Shown: positions 52,019 through 60,746, counted from the stretch's first letter. The stretch is 64,000 nucleotides of DNA from Bryobacterales bacterium (GCA_003142185.1 PLOR01000111.1:16487-80486); one strand, 5' to 3'. Numbers and translations are program-made. The notes: a model not told the origin generated them from the sequence alone.

Positions 52019-53046
52019 GGTAGTTGTCGCGCCACCTCCGCGGCGTTTTCTGCGGCGAGCCGCAAATTGTCCGCCACCAGCCAGAACCAGCAGGCTTCCG
52101 GATTGTTGCGGTCCACCGAAACGGCGCCCACGGCAATACCGCCCTGGCCCGCCTGGCCGACGTTGGTAGGCGGCTCGAATTCGCCCGTACGCACCTCGAT
52201 GGGCCCCACGGCCAAGCTCGCTTCCAGAGCCTCGATGCCCGGATTGCCATCGAATTCCACCCACGCCGAAATACTGTAGCCGTGAAACACCGGCGCCTGA
52301 ATCAGCCGCAGCGAAGGGAGCGGCGCGCCGCTGCCTTCCCCTGGCAGCGCCAGCAGGGTGGCCAGGTGCCGTTCAATCCGCAGCTCCGTGTCTTCGAGCG
52401 AGGCCGGCGCCTCTTCGCCGTACCGCGGCAGCATGTTGAAGCTGAGCTGCGCATCGAAAACCGCGCGGGGAAGGCTCTGGAATGAAAGCAGGCTGATGGT
52501 CTGCTGCTGCAATTCCTTCACCCCGCGCATATCGTGCTCGCTGGCGGGAGCGAAGATTTCGACTACGCTCCGGAGGATGGGATCGTGCGCATGCAGCCGG
52601 CGCAGAAACAGCGCCAGCGCGATGGCCGCCGGATGCGCGATCACGTGGACTCGCGCGCCGGCGCCGTCTTCCGTTTCGGCTTCGCCCGCTCCAGCTTCCA
52701 CCAGCGGCGCTCGCAGCCGCGCGTCGGGCCGCTCCTCGGCAAAACCGGTGAGATCGATGACCGCCGTGTCTTCGTTGGCATCCAACAACTCGAGCGCCTT
52801 TCGCGCCGATTCGGTGTCACCGGCCAGGACCACCGCGCGCGCGCCGGCCAGCGACTCGGCGTCCAGGCCGCTCACCACGGCCGGCACGTCGCCCACGCGC
52901 GTGAGGGCACCCGGCTGCTCGTCCTCGGCGGCGATCAGCTTGAGCGCGATCTCGGGCGTGCTGGTTGCGGCGATATCGCGGAGCTCGCGGCCCATCAGCG
53001 ACTCGCTCCCCACCAGCGCGATCACGGGAGTCTTAGGGTCTGTCAT
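52015..53046 (-). CDS. Asd/ArgC-type semialdehyde-dehydrogenase homologue lacking the catalytic Cys
   Basis: A 343-residue protein with the ASADH fold. The Rossmann part starts IALVGSESLMGRELRDIAAT, the dimerisation domain has IQPVF-like APVFHGYSISAWVEFDG, and the end reads NNPEACWFWLVADNLRLAAE, as in aspartate-semialdehyde dehydrogenases. Where ASADH has NPNC (the nucleophile), this protein has HPAA (138-141), so it cannot use the usual thioester mechanism. It may have a regulatory or structural role. It is coupled to lptE by a 4 nt overlap, and no lysine-pathway genes are near. Confidence 0.82.
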   Translation of the reverse strand: MTDPKTPVIALVGSESLMGRELRDIAATSTPEIALKLIAAEDEQPGALTRVGDVPAVVSGLDAESLAGARAVVLAGDTESARKALELLDANEDTAVIDLTGFAEERPDARLRAPLVEAGAGEAETEDGAGARVHVIAHPAAIALALFLRRLHAHDPILRSVVEIFAPASEHDMRGVKELQQQTISLLSFQSLPRAVFDAQLSFNMLPRYGEEAPASLEDTELRIERHLATLLALPGEGSGAPLPSLRLIQAPVFHGYSISAWVEFDGNPGIEALEASLAVGPIEVRTGEFEPPTNVGQAGQGGIAVGAVSVDRNNPEACWFWLVADNLRLAAENAAEVARQLP

Positions 53047-53071
53047 AGAATTACCAGTTCAACCGGCGACC

Positions 53072-53095
53072 ACCGCTCCCTACGGTCGCGGCTCT
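53072..53095. repeat. Dispersed repeat, family E, copy 3
   Basis: Matches the word at 41035 with two substitutions (ACCGCTCCCTACGGTCGCGG start). A related half-word CCCATAGGGAACGGT follows at about 53127. It lies between pssA and the Asd-like gene. Confidence 0.6.
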
Positions 53096-53169
53096 GAAGC
53101 GCGCATCGGAGCCGGGCCCAGAGGGCACCCCATAGGGAACGGTCGGTGCGGTTGTTGATGACCCGCGTC

Positions 53170-54060
53170 TTAGCCAACCTGGTGCTCCGGAGCCTGCGGC
53201 GCGGGCGCGTGCCGCAAGCGGCGGCGGATGGAGCCGCCAATGCGAATCAAAATCCCGCTGGCCACATAGCCGCCGGCCAGCGCCAGCCACATCGGCTGCG
53301 AGTAATTCCAGAGGCCGTAGATGACGGCTCCGGCCAGAATGACGATCAGCGGCGTATAGGGCTTGTGAAGGCCGATGCCTTTGAAGCTGTAATAGCGCCA
53401 GGTGCTGACCATTAGAAAACCCAGCAGCAGCAGCAAGCCCAGCCAAACAACGGAAGCCGGCCACCAGGCGAGCGGCTCGGCGCCGAACGCCCACACCACC
53501 GCGGCCACCATCGCGGCGGCCGCCGGAATGGGCAGGCCGACGAAATACTTGCGGTCCGGGCGGCCGGGATTCTTCGGAATGGGGTTCTTCTGAACGTTGA
53601 AACGCGCCAGCCGCGCGGCGCCGCAGAGCAGGAACAGGAACGAGATGAAGTAGCCGGCATTGAAAATCTGGCTGCGGATCTTATCGCCCATCCCCGGGCC
53701 CAGAAATTGCACGCCCCAGGAAAACGCCAGCACCGCGGGAGCTATGCCGAAGCTCACCACGTCGGCCAGCGAGTCCATTTCGCGCCCGAAATCGCTGGTG
53801 GTGTTGGTCATGCGAGCGATGCGCCCGTCCAGTCCGTCGAGGAACACCGCCGCGCCGATGGCCTTGGCCGCCACCCCAAATTGCTCCGCCGCGCCGGCGC
53901 CGCCAGTGGCCGCCATCATGGCGCCGCGGAACGAGGCCAGAATCGAAAGATAGCCCAAAAAAATGTTGCCCGCGGTGAACAGCGTGGGCAGCGCGTAAGC
54001 CGCGCGCCGCGGCCGCCGGTCCGGCGATTTGGGATCCACTAGCTTGTCTCTAAGCCCCAT
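53170..54060 (-). CDS. pssA: CDP-diacylglycerol-serine O-phosphatidyltransferase
   Basis: A 296-residue membrane enzyme that makes phosphatidylserine from CDP-diacylglycerol and serine. The CDP-alcohol phosphotransferase motif is DGLDGRIARMTNTTSDFGRE followed by MDSLAD (Asp75, Asp78, Asp96, Asp100). About eight membrane segments are present, and the C-terminal extension ends in a basic, Pro-rich tail. The ATG at 54060 lies within the 3' end of psd (11 nt overlap), so the two genes are co-translated. Psd removes the carboxyl group in the next step. Confidence 0.92.
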   Translation of the reverse strand: MGLRDKLVDPKSPDRRPRRAAYALPTLFTAGNIFLGYLSILASFRGAMMAATGGAGAAEQFGVAAKAIGAAVFLDGLDGRIARMTNTTSDFGREMDSLADVVSFGIAPAVLAFSWGVQFLGPGMGDKIRSQIFNAGYFISFLFLLCGAARLARFNVQKNPIPKNPGRPDRKYFVGLPIPAAAAMVAAVVWAFGAEPLAWWPASVVWLGLLLLLGFLMVSTWRYYSFKGIGLHKPYTPLIVILAGAVIYGLWNYSQPMWLALAGGYVASGILIRIGGSIRRRLRHAPAPQAPEHQVG

Positions 54061-54670
54061 GGTTCGGCTCCCGCCGCCGCGCGATGACGCTCGATCCCGC
54101 GCTGACGCGCTCGCCGGGCCGAACCGTGATTTCCCAATCCGGTCCCAGCAGCACATCCATGCGCGAGCCAAACTTGATCAGGCCCACGCGTTCCCCCGTC
54201 GCCACATGGTCACCCGGCTTCTTGTTGAACACGATGCGCCGCGCAATCAGGCCGGCAATCTGCTTGAACACCACGGGCGAGCCTTCGCCCTGAACGGTGA
54301 CGATGTTCTGCTCGTTCTCGGTGGAACATTTCTCGCGGCTGGCCACATGGAAACTGCCTCGATGATATTCCACGTTGCTGATCGTGCCGGCTACCGGCGC
54401 ACGGTTCACGTGCACATCGAAAATATTCAGGAAAATGCTGATGCGGGTAAGTGCAGGGCTTTCGGCCTTCACCGCGACCACCTTGCCGTCGGCCGGCGCA
54501 ACCGCCAGCGGCCCTTGCGGAATCACGCGCTGCGGGTCGCGGAAAAAGTACAGGCAGAACAGCGCCAGCACCCACAGCGGCGCGCCGAACCACGGGTTCA
54601 CCAGCCAGCAGACGATGCCGCCGGCGCCGGCCAGCGCGAGCGCGTAATAAATGCCGTCGATTACGATCAC
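54050..54670 (-). CDS. psd: Phosphatidylserine decarboxylase proenzyme
   Basis: A roughly 206-residue short-form decarboxylase producing phosphatidylethanolamine. Membrane segments at the N-terminus (ALALAGAGGIVCWLV and APLWVLALFCLYFFRDP) are followed by APADGKVVAV, FLNIFDVHVNRAPV and the self-cleavage motif FGSRMDV, where Gly-Ser cleavage generates the pyruvoyl cofactor. I take the GTG at 54670 as the start. An earlier in-frame GTG (54709) lies in a dispersed repeat and would add residues unlike the family. It overlaps pssA by 11 nt. Confidence 0.9.
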   Translation of the reverse strand: MIVIDGIYYALALAGAGGIVCWLVNPWFGAPLWVLALFCLYFFRDPQRVIPQGPLAVAPADGKVVAVKAESPALTRISIFLNIFDVHVNRAPVAGTISNVEYHRGSFHVASREKCSTENEQNIVTVQGEGSPVVFKQIAGLIARRIVFNKKPGDHVATGERVGLIKFGSRMDVLLGPDWEITVRPGERVSAGSSVIARRREPNHGA

Positions 54671-54703
54671 GACAGTTTCATTTTCCCATGAAAAAACACT
54701 TCG

Positions 54704-54780
54704 AGCCACGGATAAACACCGATGAACACAGATAAGACTCTTTTTGTTTTATCCGTGTTTATCTGTGTTCATCCGTGGCT
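54704..54780. repeat. Long palindromic repeat, family C, copy 1
   Basis: AGCCACGGATAAACACCGAT... faces ...ATCTGTGTTCATCCGTGGCT as inverted arms of about 32 bp around a T-rich loop. A similar palindrome is at 58944-59010. It lies between psd and the aldo/keto reductase gene and could form a stable hairpin in the transcript. Confidence 0.8.
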
Positions 54781-54788
54781 ATGAGGTC

Positions 54789-55856
54789 TTATCCGCGGCT
54801 GACAAACCGGAAGAACAGCGCCTGCTTGGAAACCGGCTCGGCACGCTCGGCGAGCGACGCCATCTGGTGTTCGCTGAGCGGCGTGAACTCGCGCGCCAGT
54901 TGCACGTTCTCTTCCAGTTGCGCGATTGAATCGCAGCCGATAATCACCGTGCTGACCGGGTGCGACAGCGAATAATACAGCGCCTCGCGCATGGTGAGCG
55001 GCCCCGGCGTGGTGGCAATCACGGCGCCTTCCCACGAGTGCCGTTGCTGCTCGAGAGGCGGCGGAGTCCAACTGGCCAGCAGCCGGCTGCGCCCCGGCAC
55101 TTTCATGCCGATGATCCCCATCTGCTTCTCCACCGCCAGCCCCAGAAGCTGCTCCTGGAAACTGTAGTGATGCCGGTCGGCTGCGTTCAGCGCCATCAAA
55201 ATCGTGTCGAACGGATGGCGGCGGATAGCTTCCATCAACGGCTCCGGCCGGAAGTGGCCGGTGACGCCGAGGTAGCGCACCATCTTCTGTTCCTGCGCCT
55301 GCCGCAGCGCTTCCATCGCGCCGCCCTTCGCGAATACCGCGTCCACGTCCTCCATCAGGCCGATGTCGTGCAATTGCCAGAGATCCAGATGATCGGTCTG
55401 CAGCAGCTTCAAGGATTCTTCGATCATGCGCAGGCTGCCATCGCGCGTGCGCTCCTTGGTCTTGCTGGCGAGGAATGCCTGCGCGCGGCGCCGCTTCATC
55501 ACCGTGCCGACGTAGCGCTCGCTCCAGCGTTCCGGGCCTCCATAGATCGACGAAGTGTCGATGTAATTCACGCCCAGATCGAGCGCCCGTTCCACAATCG
55601 GCACCGCGACGGCTTCGTTGTGCCCGCGCTCCAGCGCGGCTTGCCCGCCGAGGCTGAATACGCCGACCTTGTACCCTGTGCGCCCCAGGTTGCGCACCGG
55701 CATCGGCGACGCAGCCGTCGGGTTCTCTGTCGCGGGCGTTGCGCCCGCCGTTTGGCCCGACGCGGCATGGCCCATCAATCCCGCCGCCGCCGCGCCGCCC
55801 AGTTTCAGGAAAGCTCTTCTGTGAGCTTGTTCACCGTCCGAGGTTCTTTTTCCCAT
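54789..55856 (-). CDS. Tat-exported aldo/keto reductase
   Basis: A 355-residue oxidoreductase. A twin-arginine signal (HRRAFLKLGGAAAAGLMG) is followed by an AKR barrel. The catalytic tetrad can be placed as Asp in NYIDTSS, Tyr in IYGGPERW, Lys in LASKTKER and His in LWQLHDIG. The NADPH-binding end reads PVSTVIIGCDSIAQLEENV. Export of an AKR by Tat implies that it carries its cofactor folded. The substrate is unknown. A GGAGG site precedes the ATG. The MauE/thioredoxin-like gene lies 12 bp upstream on the same strand, so the two form an operon. Confidence 0.88.
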   Translation of the reverse strand: MGKRTSDGEQAHRRAFLKLGGAAAAGLMGHAASGQTAGATPATENPTAASPMPVRNLGRTGYKVGVFSLGGQAALERGHNEAVAVPIVERALDLGVNYIDTSSIYGGPERWSERYVGTVMKRRRAQAFLASKTKERTRDGSLRMIEESLKLLQTDHLDLWQLHDIGLMEDVDAVFAKGGAMEALRQAQEQKMVRYLGVTGHFRPEPLMEAIRRHPFDTILMALNAADRHHYSFQEQLLGLAVEKQMGIIGMKVPGRSRLLASWTPPPLEQQRHSWEGAVIATTPGPLTMREALYYSLSHPVSTVIIGCDSIAQLEENVQLAREFTPLSEHQMASLAERAEPVSKQALFFRFVSRG

Positions 55857-55868
55857 TGTGTTCCTCCT

Positions 55869-56810
55869 TCAGTTCACAAATCCCAACCGGCGCAGCGTGG
55901 CCGCCGGTTCGGTTTCATCAAACCGCGGCAGCGCGGCTTTTTCGCGGCCGTTGTCGATCACCACGCCGAACGGGTACGCGGTGTACCCAAAAGTGCGCTT
56001 CAGTAAATCGAAATCCGAACTCACCACCGCCTTCAGCCCTGTGTCGGCCAAGAACTGAGGCGCGTACTGCGGCATCTCGACGGGCACCGCCACCACGCGC
56101 GTTTGGCCCCATTCGAATTTCGCCATGCGCTTGGCGGAGTCGAAACAATGCGAGCAGGCCGGATTGAAAAAAAACAAGAAATATTTTCCGTGTTCGATGT
56201 TGTACGGCTGGCCGTCGATCAGGATGCTGGCGGGCGCCCTGGTTCCGCTCTGCCGCACCTCGTTTACACCGTATGAGACCAGCGCGAAAACCGCGACCGC
56301 GCCGGCAATCACCACCACGGTGCGCAAACTGCCCGACGGTCTCGACCACACTCCCGCCACCAGCGCCAGCCCCAGCATCGCCAGGTCGCCGAGGAAAAAC
56401 TGCGGCCCCACCGCGCGCTTGATCCAGGGGAAGCAACTGCAATCGGCGCCGCGTAATGCGCCGTAATTGACGGCAAAATAGCCCATGAACGCAATCAGCA
56501 GGATTCCGACGAGGATCGCGCCCCAACGCCGGAACCGCGGCACCAGAATCAGCACCGCACCTAACGTCTCGGCAATCCCGACCACCAGCGCCAACGGCAC
56601 GCCCGCCGATCCCGGCAGTTTCAGTTGCGTGATGCGCTGCGCCCAGGCTTGGGTGTCGATGATCTTCCACAAACCGGAAGCGAGGAACAGAACGGCCAGC
56701 AGGACGGCCGCTACCCAGCTCAGCTTGGTTTTCCAACCCGGCAATTCAACGGCGCGCAAGCGGAGACATGCCCTCCCACGGCTGTGCCATACTGACGTGC
56801 ATGGCCTCAT
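55869..56810 (-). CDS. MauE/DoxX-like membrane protein fused to a thioredoxin-like domain
   Basis: A roughly 313-residue protein. Four or five helices in the first half (WVAAVLLAVLFLASGLWKII, PLALVVGIAETLGAVLILV, ILVGILLIAFMGYFAVNYG) match the MauE/DoxX group and carry CSCFPWIKRAVGPQFFLGDL, which is frequent in MauE-like proteins. The C-terminal half has FLFFFNPACSHCFDSAKRMA with a CxxC redox motif and a thioredoxin-like tail. MauE-type proteins help disulfide formation in periplasmic enzymes. It is co-transcribed with the Tat-exported AKR. The N-terminus is uncertain: ATG at 56810 or a later TTG. Confidence 0.8.
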   Translation of the reverse strand: MRPCTSVWHSRGRACLRLRAVELPGWKTKLSWVAAVLLAVLFLASGLWKIIDTQAWAQRITQLKLPGSAGVPLALVVGIAETLGAVLILVPRFRRWGAILVGILLIAFMGYFAVNYGALRGADCSCFPWIKRAVGPQFFLGDLAMLGLALVAGVWSRPSGSLRTVVVIAGAVAVFALVSYGVNEVRQSGTRAPASILIDGQPYNIEHGKYFLFFFNPACSHCFDSAKRMAKFEWGQTRVVAVPVEMPQYAPQFLADTGLKAVVSSDFDLLKRTFGYTAYPFGVVIDNGREKAALPRFDETEPAATLRRLGFVN

Positions 56811-56951
56811 TGTAGCCCCTCGAAGATGTGCGAAGGAGGCAATGCCTGGGCCTGGGCGTGCGACGCAGAAATGGCGAAACTCTCGATTCCTAGTGAATTC
56901 GAATGGATCTGAGTGTAGGGGCACACAACGCGCTGCTCTTTCGAGAGGCGT

Positions 56952-57095
56952 TGTATCAGGGCACGGCTTCAGCCGTGCCGGGGGATCGGGAGAAAGGTCC
57001 GGGCTTTAGCCCCTGTGGACATAGCAAGGCGTCGGTGGCTAAAGCCTTTGGCTACATGTGTGTTGCGGCCCGGCTGAAGCCGTGCCCTGATACAA
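56952..57095. mobile_element. MITE-like element with 28 bp terminal inverted repeats (family A, copies 2 and 3)
   Basis: The left end TGTATCAGG+GCACGGCTTCAGCCGTGCC (56952-56979) faces its near-exact complement at 57068-57095. The 88 bp interior carries a further inverted pair (GGCTTTAGCCCC / GGCTAAAGCC). No gene is inside. A solitary end copy lies at 50141-50168. No clear target-site duplication could be identified. Confidence 0.65.
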
Positions 57096-57154
57096 AGCCA
57101 GCCACCCGGTTCCCACATTCATGTGGCACACCCCCTGGGCCTCCGGTCCGCTTC

Positions 57155-57655
57155 ATGCTCGCCCTGGTCTGCACGCTCGTGCTCGCGTTTGCTTCGGCCG
57201 GGGAACTCGTCAACCAGGTGTATACCATTCCGGCCGATGAGTGGCGTTACGTGGATCTCGGCGTCGGGCAGCGTCCCGCGCTGGTCGAAGCCGAATACGA
57301 AGTGCGCGCCGGCTCGGACCAGGTTCGCCTGGCCGTGATGCGCCGTGACGATCTGGAACATCTGCGCGAAGGCCTGGCGCACGGTGTGGTGGAAGCGACC
57401 GAACCCGGCCGTTCGGGCAAGCTCACGTGCCAGGTGCGGCCGCCGGGCGAATACGTGGTGGTGGTCGATAATCGCGACGACCGGGCGGCAGTGGTCCGAT
57501 TACGGATCCGGCTCGATTTTCCACCCGCCGCCGGCGCCCTCCCGGAGCGGCTTTCTCCGCAGCGCCGCCTCACCGTGATCCTGGTGAGCTTCGCCGCGTT
57601 CTTCGCCATCGTCACCTGGTCGGGCCGCAAGCTGCTGCCTCCGGTCAGGCGTTGA
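57155..57655 (+). CDS. Hypothetical exported protein with a C-terminal membrane helix
   Basis: A 166-residue protein. The signal peptide is [17 protein letters not shown], followed by a beta-sandwich-like domain ([20 protein letters not shown] ... [20 protein letters not shown]). One C-terminal helix follows ([19 protein letters not shown]) with a basic end. I recognise no family; the middle domain resembles the pre-peptidase or emp24-like sensor folds only in pattern. The frame runs upstream into the repeat at 57068-57095, so the ATG at 57155 is the better start. Its end overlaps the converging hemL gene by 11 nt. Confidence 0.7.
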   Translation: MLALVCTLVLAFASAGELVNQVYTIPADEWRYVDLGVGQRPALVEAEYEVRAGSDQVRLAVMRRDDLEHLREGLAHGVVEATEPGRSGKLTCQVRPPGEYVVVVDNRDDRAAVVRLRIRLDFPPAAGALPERLSPQRRLTVILVSFAAFFAIVTWSGRKLLPPVRR

Positions 57656-58907
57656 AGGCTTCGCGCGCGGCGGCGATGGTCTGCCGGATATCTTCTTCCG
57701 TGTGCGCCGCCGACACAAACGCGGCTTCGAATTGCGATGGCGCCAGATACACGCCGCGCTCCAGCATGGCGCGGAAGAAGCGGCCGAAGCGGGCGGTGTC
57801 GCTGCGCTTGGCGGATTCGTAATCGGTCACCGGCCCATCCGTGAAGAAGAAGGTGAACATCGAGCCCACCCGGTTCACCGTGATGCCGGCCGGTGCGGCG
57901 GCGCACAACTCGGCGGCGCGCGCCTCCAATTGATCATAGATTTCCGGATGCGCCTTCAGGTGCCGCAGCATGGCCAAGCCGGCGGCCACCGCCAGCGGAT
58001 TGCCGGAAAGCGTACCCGCCTGGTAGACCGGACCTACCGGCGCCACCTGGTTCATAATGTCCCTGCGGCCGCCATAAGCGCCCACCGGCAAGCCGCCGCC
58101 AATGACTTTTCCAAGCGTGGTCAAATCGGGCCGGATGCCATACCGCTGCTGCGCGCCGCCGAAGGCCACGCGGAAACCCGTCATCACCTCGTCGAAGATC
58201 AGCAGCGCACCGTGGCGGCTGGTGATGTCGCGCAGCGATTCCAGAAAGCCCGCCGCCGGCGGAACGACGCCCATATTGCCCGCCACCGGCTCGACAATCA
58301 CCGCCGCGATGCGCTCGCCGTGCGTGCGAAACGCCTCTTCCACCGCGCCCGCCGAATTGTACGGCAGCGCGATGGTGGTGTCGGAGAAACTCTTGGGCAC
58401 ACCCGCCGTGTCGGGCAAGCCGAGCGTCGCCACGCCGGAGCCGGCCTTCACCAGCAGCGAATCCACGTGGCCGTGGTAGCAGCCTTCGAATTTCACCGTC
58501 AGATCGCGCCCGGTGAAACCGCGCGCCAGGCGGATCGCGGACATGGTTGCCTCGGTGCCGGAATTCACCAGCCGCACCATTTCGATGGATGGCACCGCGT
58601 CGCGGATGGCCTCGGCCAGCTCGACCTCGGCTTCGGTCGGCGCGCCGAAACTGGTGCCGATGGCGAGCGCGCGCTCGATCGCTTCGAGAATCTCCGCATG
58701 GCGATGACCCAGCAGCAGCGGTCCCCAGGAGCCGACGTAATCGATGTAGCGGTTGCCGTCCACATCGACGATGTGCGATCCTTCGCCGCGCGCCAGGAAC
58801 AACGGGTTCCCGCCCACGCTGCGAAACGCCCGCACCGGCGAATTGACGCCGCCCGGAATGAGCTCCTGGGCCCGGCGAAATAACGATTCGGATTTGGTGT
58901 GGTTCAT
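57645..58907 (-). CDS. hemL: Glutamate-1-semialdehyde 2,1-aminomutase
   Basis: A 420-residue PLP enzyme of the C5 tetrapyrrole pathway, converting glutamate-1-semialdehyde to 5-aminolevulinate. Sequence marks are [20 protein letters not shown] at the start, [38 protein letters not shown] and the PLP-lysine [18 protein letters not shown]. The ATG at 58907 (MNHTKSES) matches the family N-terminus; longer frames upstream run into a family C repeat. Other heme or B12 genes are not adjacent, although the RdhA of this window would need the corrinoid made from this pathway. Confidence 0.95.
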   Translation of the reverse strand: MNHTKSESLFRRAQELIPGGVNSPVRAFRSVGGNPLFLARGEGSHIVDVDGNRYIDYVGSWGPLLLGHRHAEILEAIERALAIGTSFGAPTEAEVELAEAIRDAVPSIEMVRLVNSGTEATMSAIRLARGFTGRDLTVKFEGCYHGHVDSLLVKAGSGVATLGLPDTAGVPKSFSDTTIALPYNSAGAVEEAFRTHGERIAAVIVEPVAGNMGVVPPAAGFLESLRDITSRHGALLIFDEVMTGFRVAFGGAQQRYGIRPDLTTLGKVIGGGLPVGAYGGRRDIMNQVAPVGPVYQAGTLSGNPLAVAAGLAMLRHLKAHPEIYDQLEARAAELCAAAPAGITVNRVGSMFTFFFTDGPVTDYESAKRSDTARFGRFFRAMLERGVYLAPSQFEAAFVSAAHTEEDIRQTIAAAREAFNA

Positions 58908-58943
58908 TTGAGTGTCATGTCCGCGCAGCAGGCCGCGGGTCCA

Positions 58944-59010
58944 AGCCACAGATGAACACCGATAAGACTCCTCTTTGTCTATCCGTGTTCATCGGTGTTT
59001 ATCGGTGGCT
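58944..59010. repeat. Long palindromic repeat, family C, copy 2
   Basis: AGCCACAGATGAACACCGAT faces ATCGGTGTTTATCGGTGGCT in inverted orientation. It is related to 54704-54780 and lies between hemL and the flavoprotein gene. Confidence 0.78.
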
Positions 59011-59019
59011 AGTATTCTT

Positions 59020-60213
59020 TCACGGGTTCTGGCAGCCCGGGCTCTTGCGCGGCACCACGCGCGCAAACCCGAGGCTCATGCCGAGATCGTAAAGGCTGCC
59101 GTTCAAATTCCGCAGCAGCCGCCGCTTGAGGCCCGCATAAGGCTGCCGCCCGGCGAACAGATCCTGCATGATGAGGGAGAACCGCGGGCTGCGGCGGGTG
59201 AACTCGACCATCCGCTCGGTCACTGCTCCGCACAGAATCCGGCCCACGAAGAAGCGCTTCGCCAGGTGCGCGCCGAATTCCAGGTCGGCTGCGAAATCGT
59301 GGCGCAGCAGCGCGCGGTAGTGCGCCAGTTTCGCCGCCAGGTCTCCCACTTCGGCCAGCAATGCGCGCGCCGCCAGGTCGGCCGAGCGAATCGCATAGTA
59401 CAGCCCTTCGCCGGTCAGCGGATCCACCAGCCCGGCCGAATCGCCCACCGCCATCCAGCCATCGCCGGCCACGCGGTTCGCCTGCCAGGAGCCGCTGTCG
59501 AGCGAAGGCAGCAGGTGCGAATAGAACGTGCCATCTTTGCGCGAAATACCGCGCTCCATCATGAACCGCTCCAGCCGCTGGCGCAGCGCCGCCGCTGGCT
59601 CGCCTTTGCCGCAAATTCCCACCGAAAGGTGGCCGCAGCGCGGAAAGATCCAGATGTAACCTTCCAGGCCCGGCAGGAATTGAAGGTCGATCCGTTCCTG
59701 ATCGCCGGGGACGTAGTATCCCAGCGCGGTCATGGTGTCCCGCGGCTTCAATTCGGTGCCCACCTCACGCAGCGGGTTGCGGGCGCCCATCGCCACGATG
59801 CAGAAATCGGCGCTGGCGGCGCCGCCCGAGGTGTGCAACTGCCAGCCCGCGCCCTGTCGCGTCATCTTCAGCACACGTGCCTTTTCGATCTGCGCCCCGG
59901 CGCGCTCGGCCCGCTCCAGCAGCATCCGATTCAGATCGAAGCGCGAGTAAATCACCATCGGATCGGTCAGCTTCAGTGTGGCTTCGCCACCGCGCGGTGC
60001 GCTCAGTACCGTCTCATGCACCAGGCGCTTGGGCGTCGAGTTTTCAATCAGAAATGGATACTGGCTGTAAGCCTTATAAGTAAGTCCGCCGCCGCATGGC
60101 TTCTCCCACGCCAGTTTCTCGTCGAACACAACCACCCTGAGTCCGGCGGATGCCAACTGCTCCGCGGCGAATGCTCCCGCCGGCCCGCCTCCCAGGATTG
60201 CGACACTTTTCAT
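59020..60213 (-). CDS. Geranylgeranyl-reductase-family FAD-dependent oxidoreductase
   Basis: A 397-residue flavoprotein. The N-terminal FAD motif is VAILGGGPAGAFAAEQLASA, followed by KPCGGGLTYKA, and the second FAD motif is AVGDSAGLVDPLTGEGLYYA. A C-terminal part reads FFVGRILCGAVTERMVEFTR. This is the geranylgeranyl reductase/halogenase-like family, acting on isoprenoid or quinone-like substrates. The exact substrate is open. The ATG at 60213 overlaps the stop of the lipoprotein gene by 4 nt, so both are translationally coupled. Confidence 0.87.
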   Translation of the reverse strand: MKSVAILGGGPAGAFAAEQLASAGLRVVVFDEKLAWEKPCGGGLTYKAYSQYPFLIENSTPKRLVHETVLSAPRGGEATLKLTDPMVIYSRFDLNRMLLERAERAGAQIEKARVLKMTRQGAGWQLHTSGGAASADFCIVAMGARNPLREVGTELKPRDTMTALGYYVPGDQERIDLQFLPGLEGYIWIFPRCGHLSVGICGKGEPAAALRQRLERFMMERGISRKDGTFYSHLLPSLDSGSWQANRVAGDGWMAVGDSAGLVDPLTGEGLYYAIRSADLAARALLAEVGDLAAKLAHYRALLRHDFAADLEFGAHLAKRFFVGRILCGAVTERMVEFTRRSPRFSLIMQDLFAGRQPYAGLKRRLLRNLNGSLYDLGMSLGFARVVPRKSPGCQNP

Positions 60214-60677
60214 TTTTTCGTCTTGTCGATGGGAGGCAGATCTTGCGGCGACGGCATGGCGCCACCCGCTCCCGCTCCGTGAGGATTCGTCATGGTGCCG
60301 GGCGGCATCGCGCCGTGAGGATTCATCGCTCCGCCCGGCATCGCTCCGCCCGGCATGGCGCCGCCGCCGTGCGGCATGCCGGCGGCTTGCTTGCGTCCTG
60401 TCACAACCCATTTGGCGCCTTGCTGCTCGAGCAGATAGATCATCGACATGCCCGGTGCGCCCGGAGTGCCCTTGGGCGTAAAAGAGACGTTAGCTTCGCC
60501 GTGGTCGCCGGTGAAGTTTACCGCCGTTACTTCGATGTTCATCGCGGTTACATTGAGGCCGTGGCCGCCAACGTAATCGATCACCGCCTGGCGCACGGCT
60601 TCCTTGCTGGCATTGCCTTTGTGACAGCCGGTCAGCGCCAGCGCTGCCGCTAAAACCAGGGCACACGAAATTCGCAC
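60210..60677 (-). CDS. Small lipoprotein with a Gly/Met/Pro-rich tail
   Basis: A roughly 155-residue lipoprotein. The signal ends in a lipobox (ALVLAAALALTGC), followed by KGNASKEAVRQAVIDYVGGH and a nuclear-transport-factor-2-like alpha+beta segment (MNIEVTAVNFTGDHGEANVS ... GAKWVVTGRK). A low-complexity tail of repeated MPGGA/NPHGAMP units completes it. The start at GTG 60677 (VRISC) gives a normal signal; the in-frame upstream extension does not. It is coupled to the GGR-family flavoprotein. Function unknown. Confidence 0.72.
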   Translation of the reverse strand: MRISCALVLAAALALTGCHKGNASKEAVRQAVIDYVGGHGLNVTAMNIEVTAVNFTGDHGEANVSFTPKGTPGAPGMSMIYLLEQQGAKWVVTGRKQAAGMPHGGGAMPGGAMPGGAMNPHGAMPPGTMTNPHGAGAGGAMPSPQDLPPIDKTKK

Positions 60678-60725
60678 CTTTTGATTATAATCCGCCGGCG
60701 CTAGCTCACCCGGCCGCCGGGCGCC

Positions 60726-60746
60726 GGGCAAGGTAAAGCACGCCCC
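60726..60746. repeat. Family B repeat, copy 2 (single arm)
   Basis: GGGCAAGGTAAAGCACGCCC matches the right arm of the element at 51480 with two differences. It lies between the lipoprotein and bacterioferritin starts, in a probable promoter region. Confidence 0.55.
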
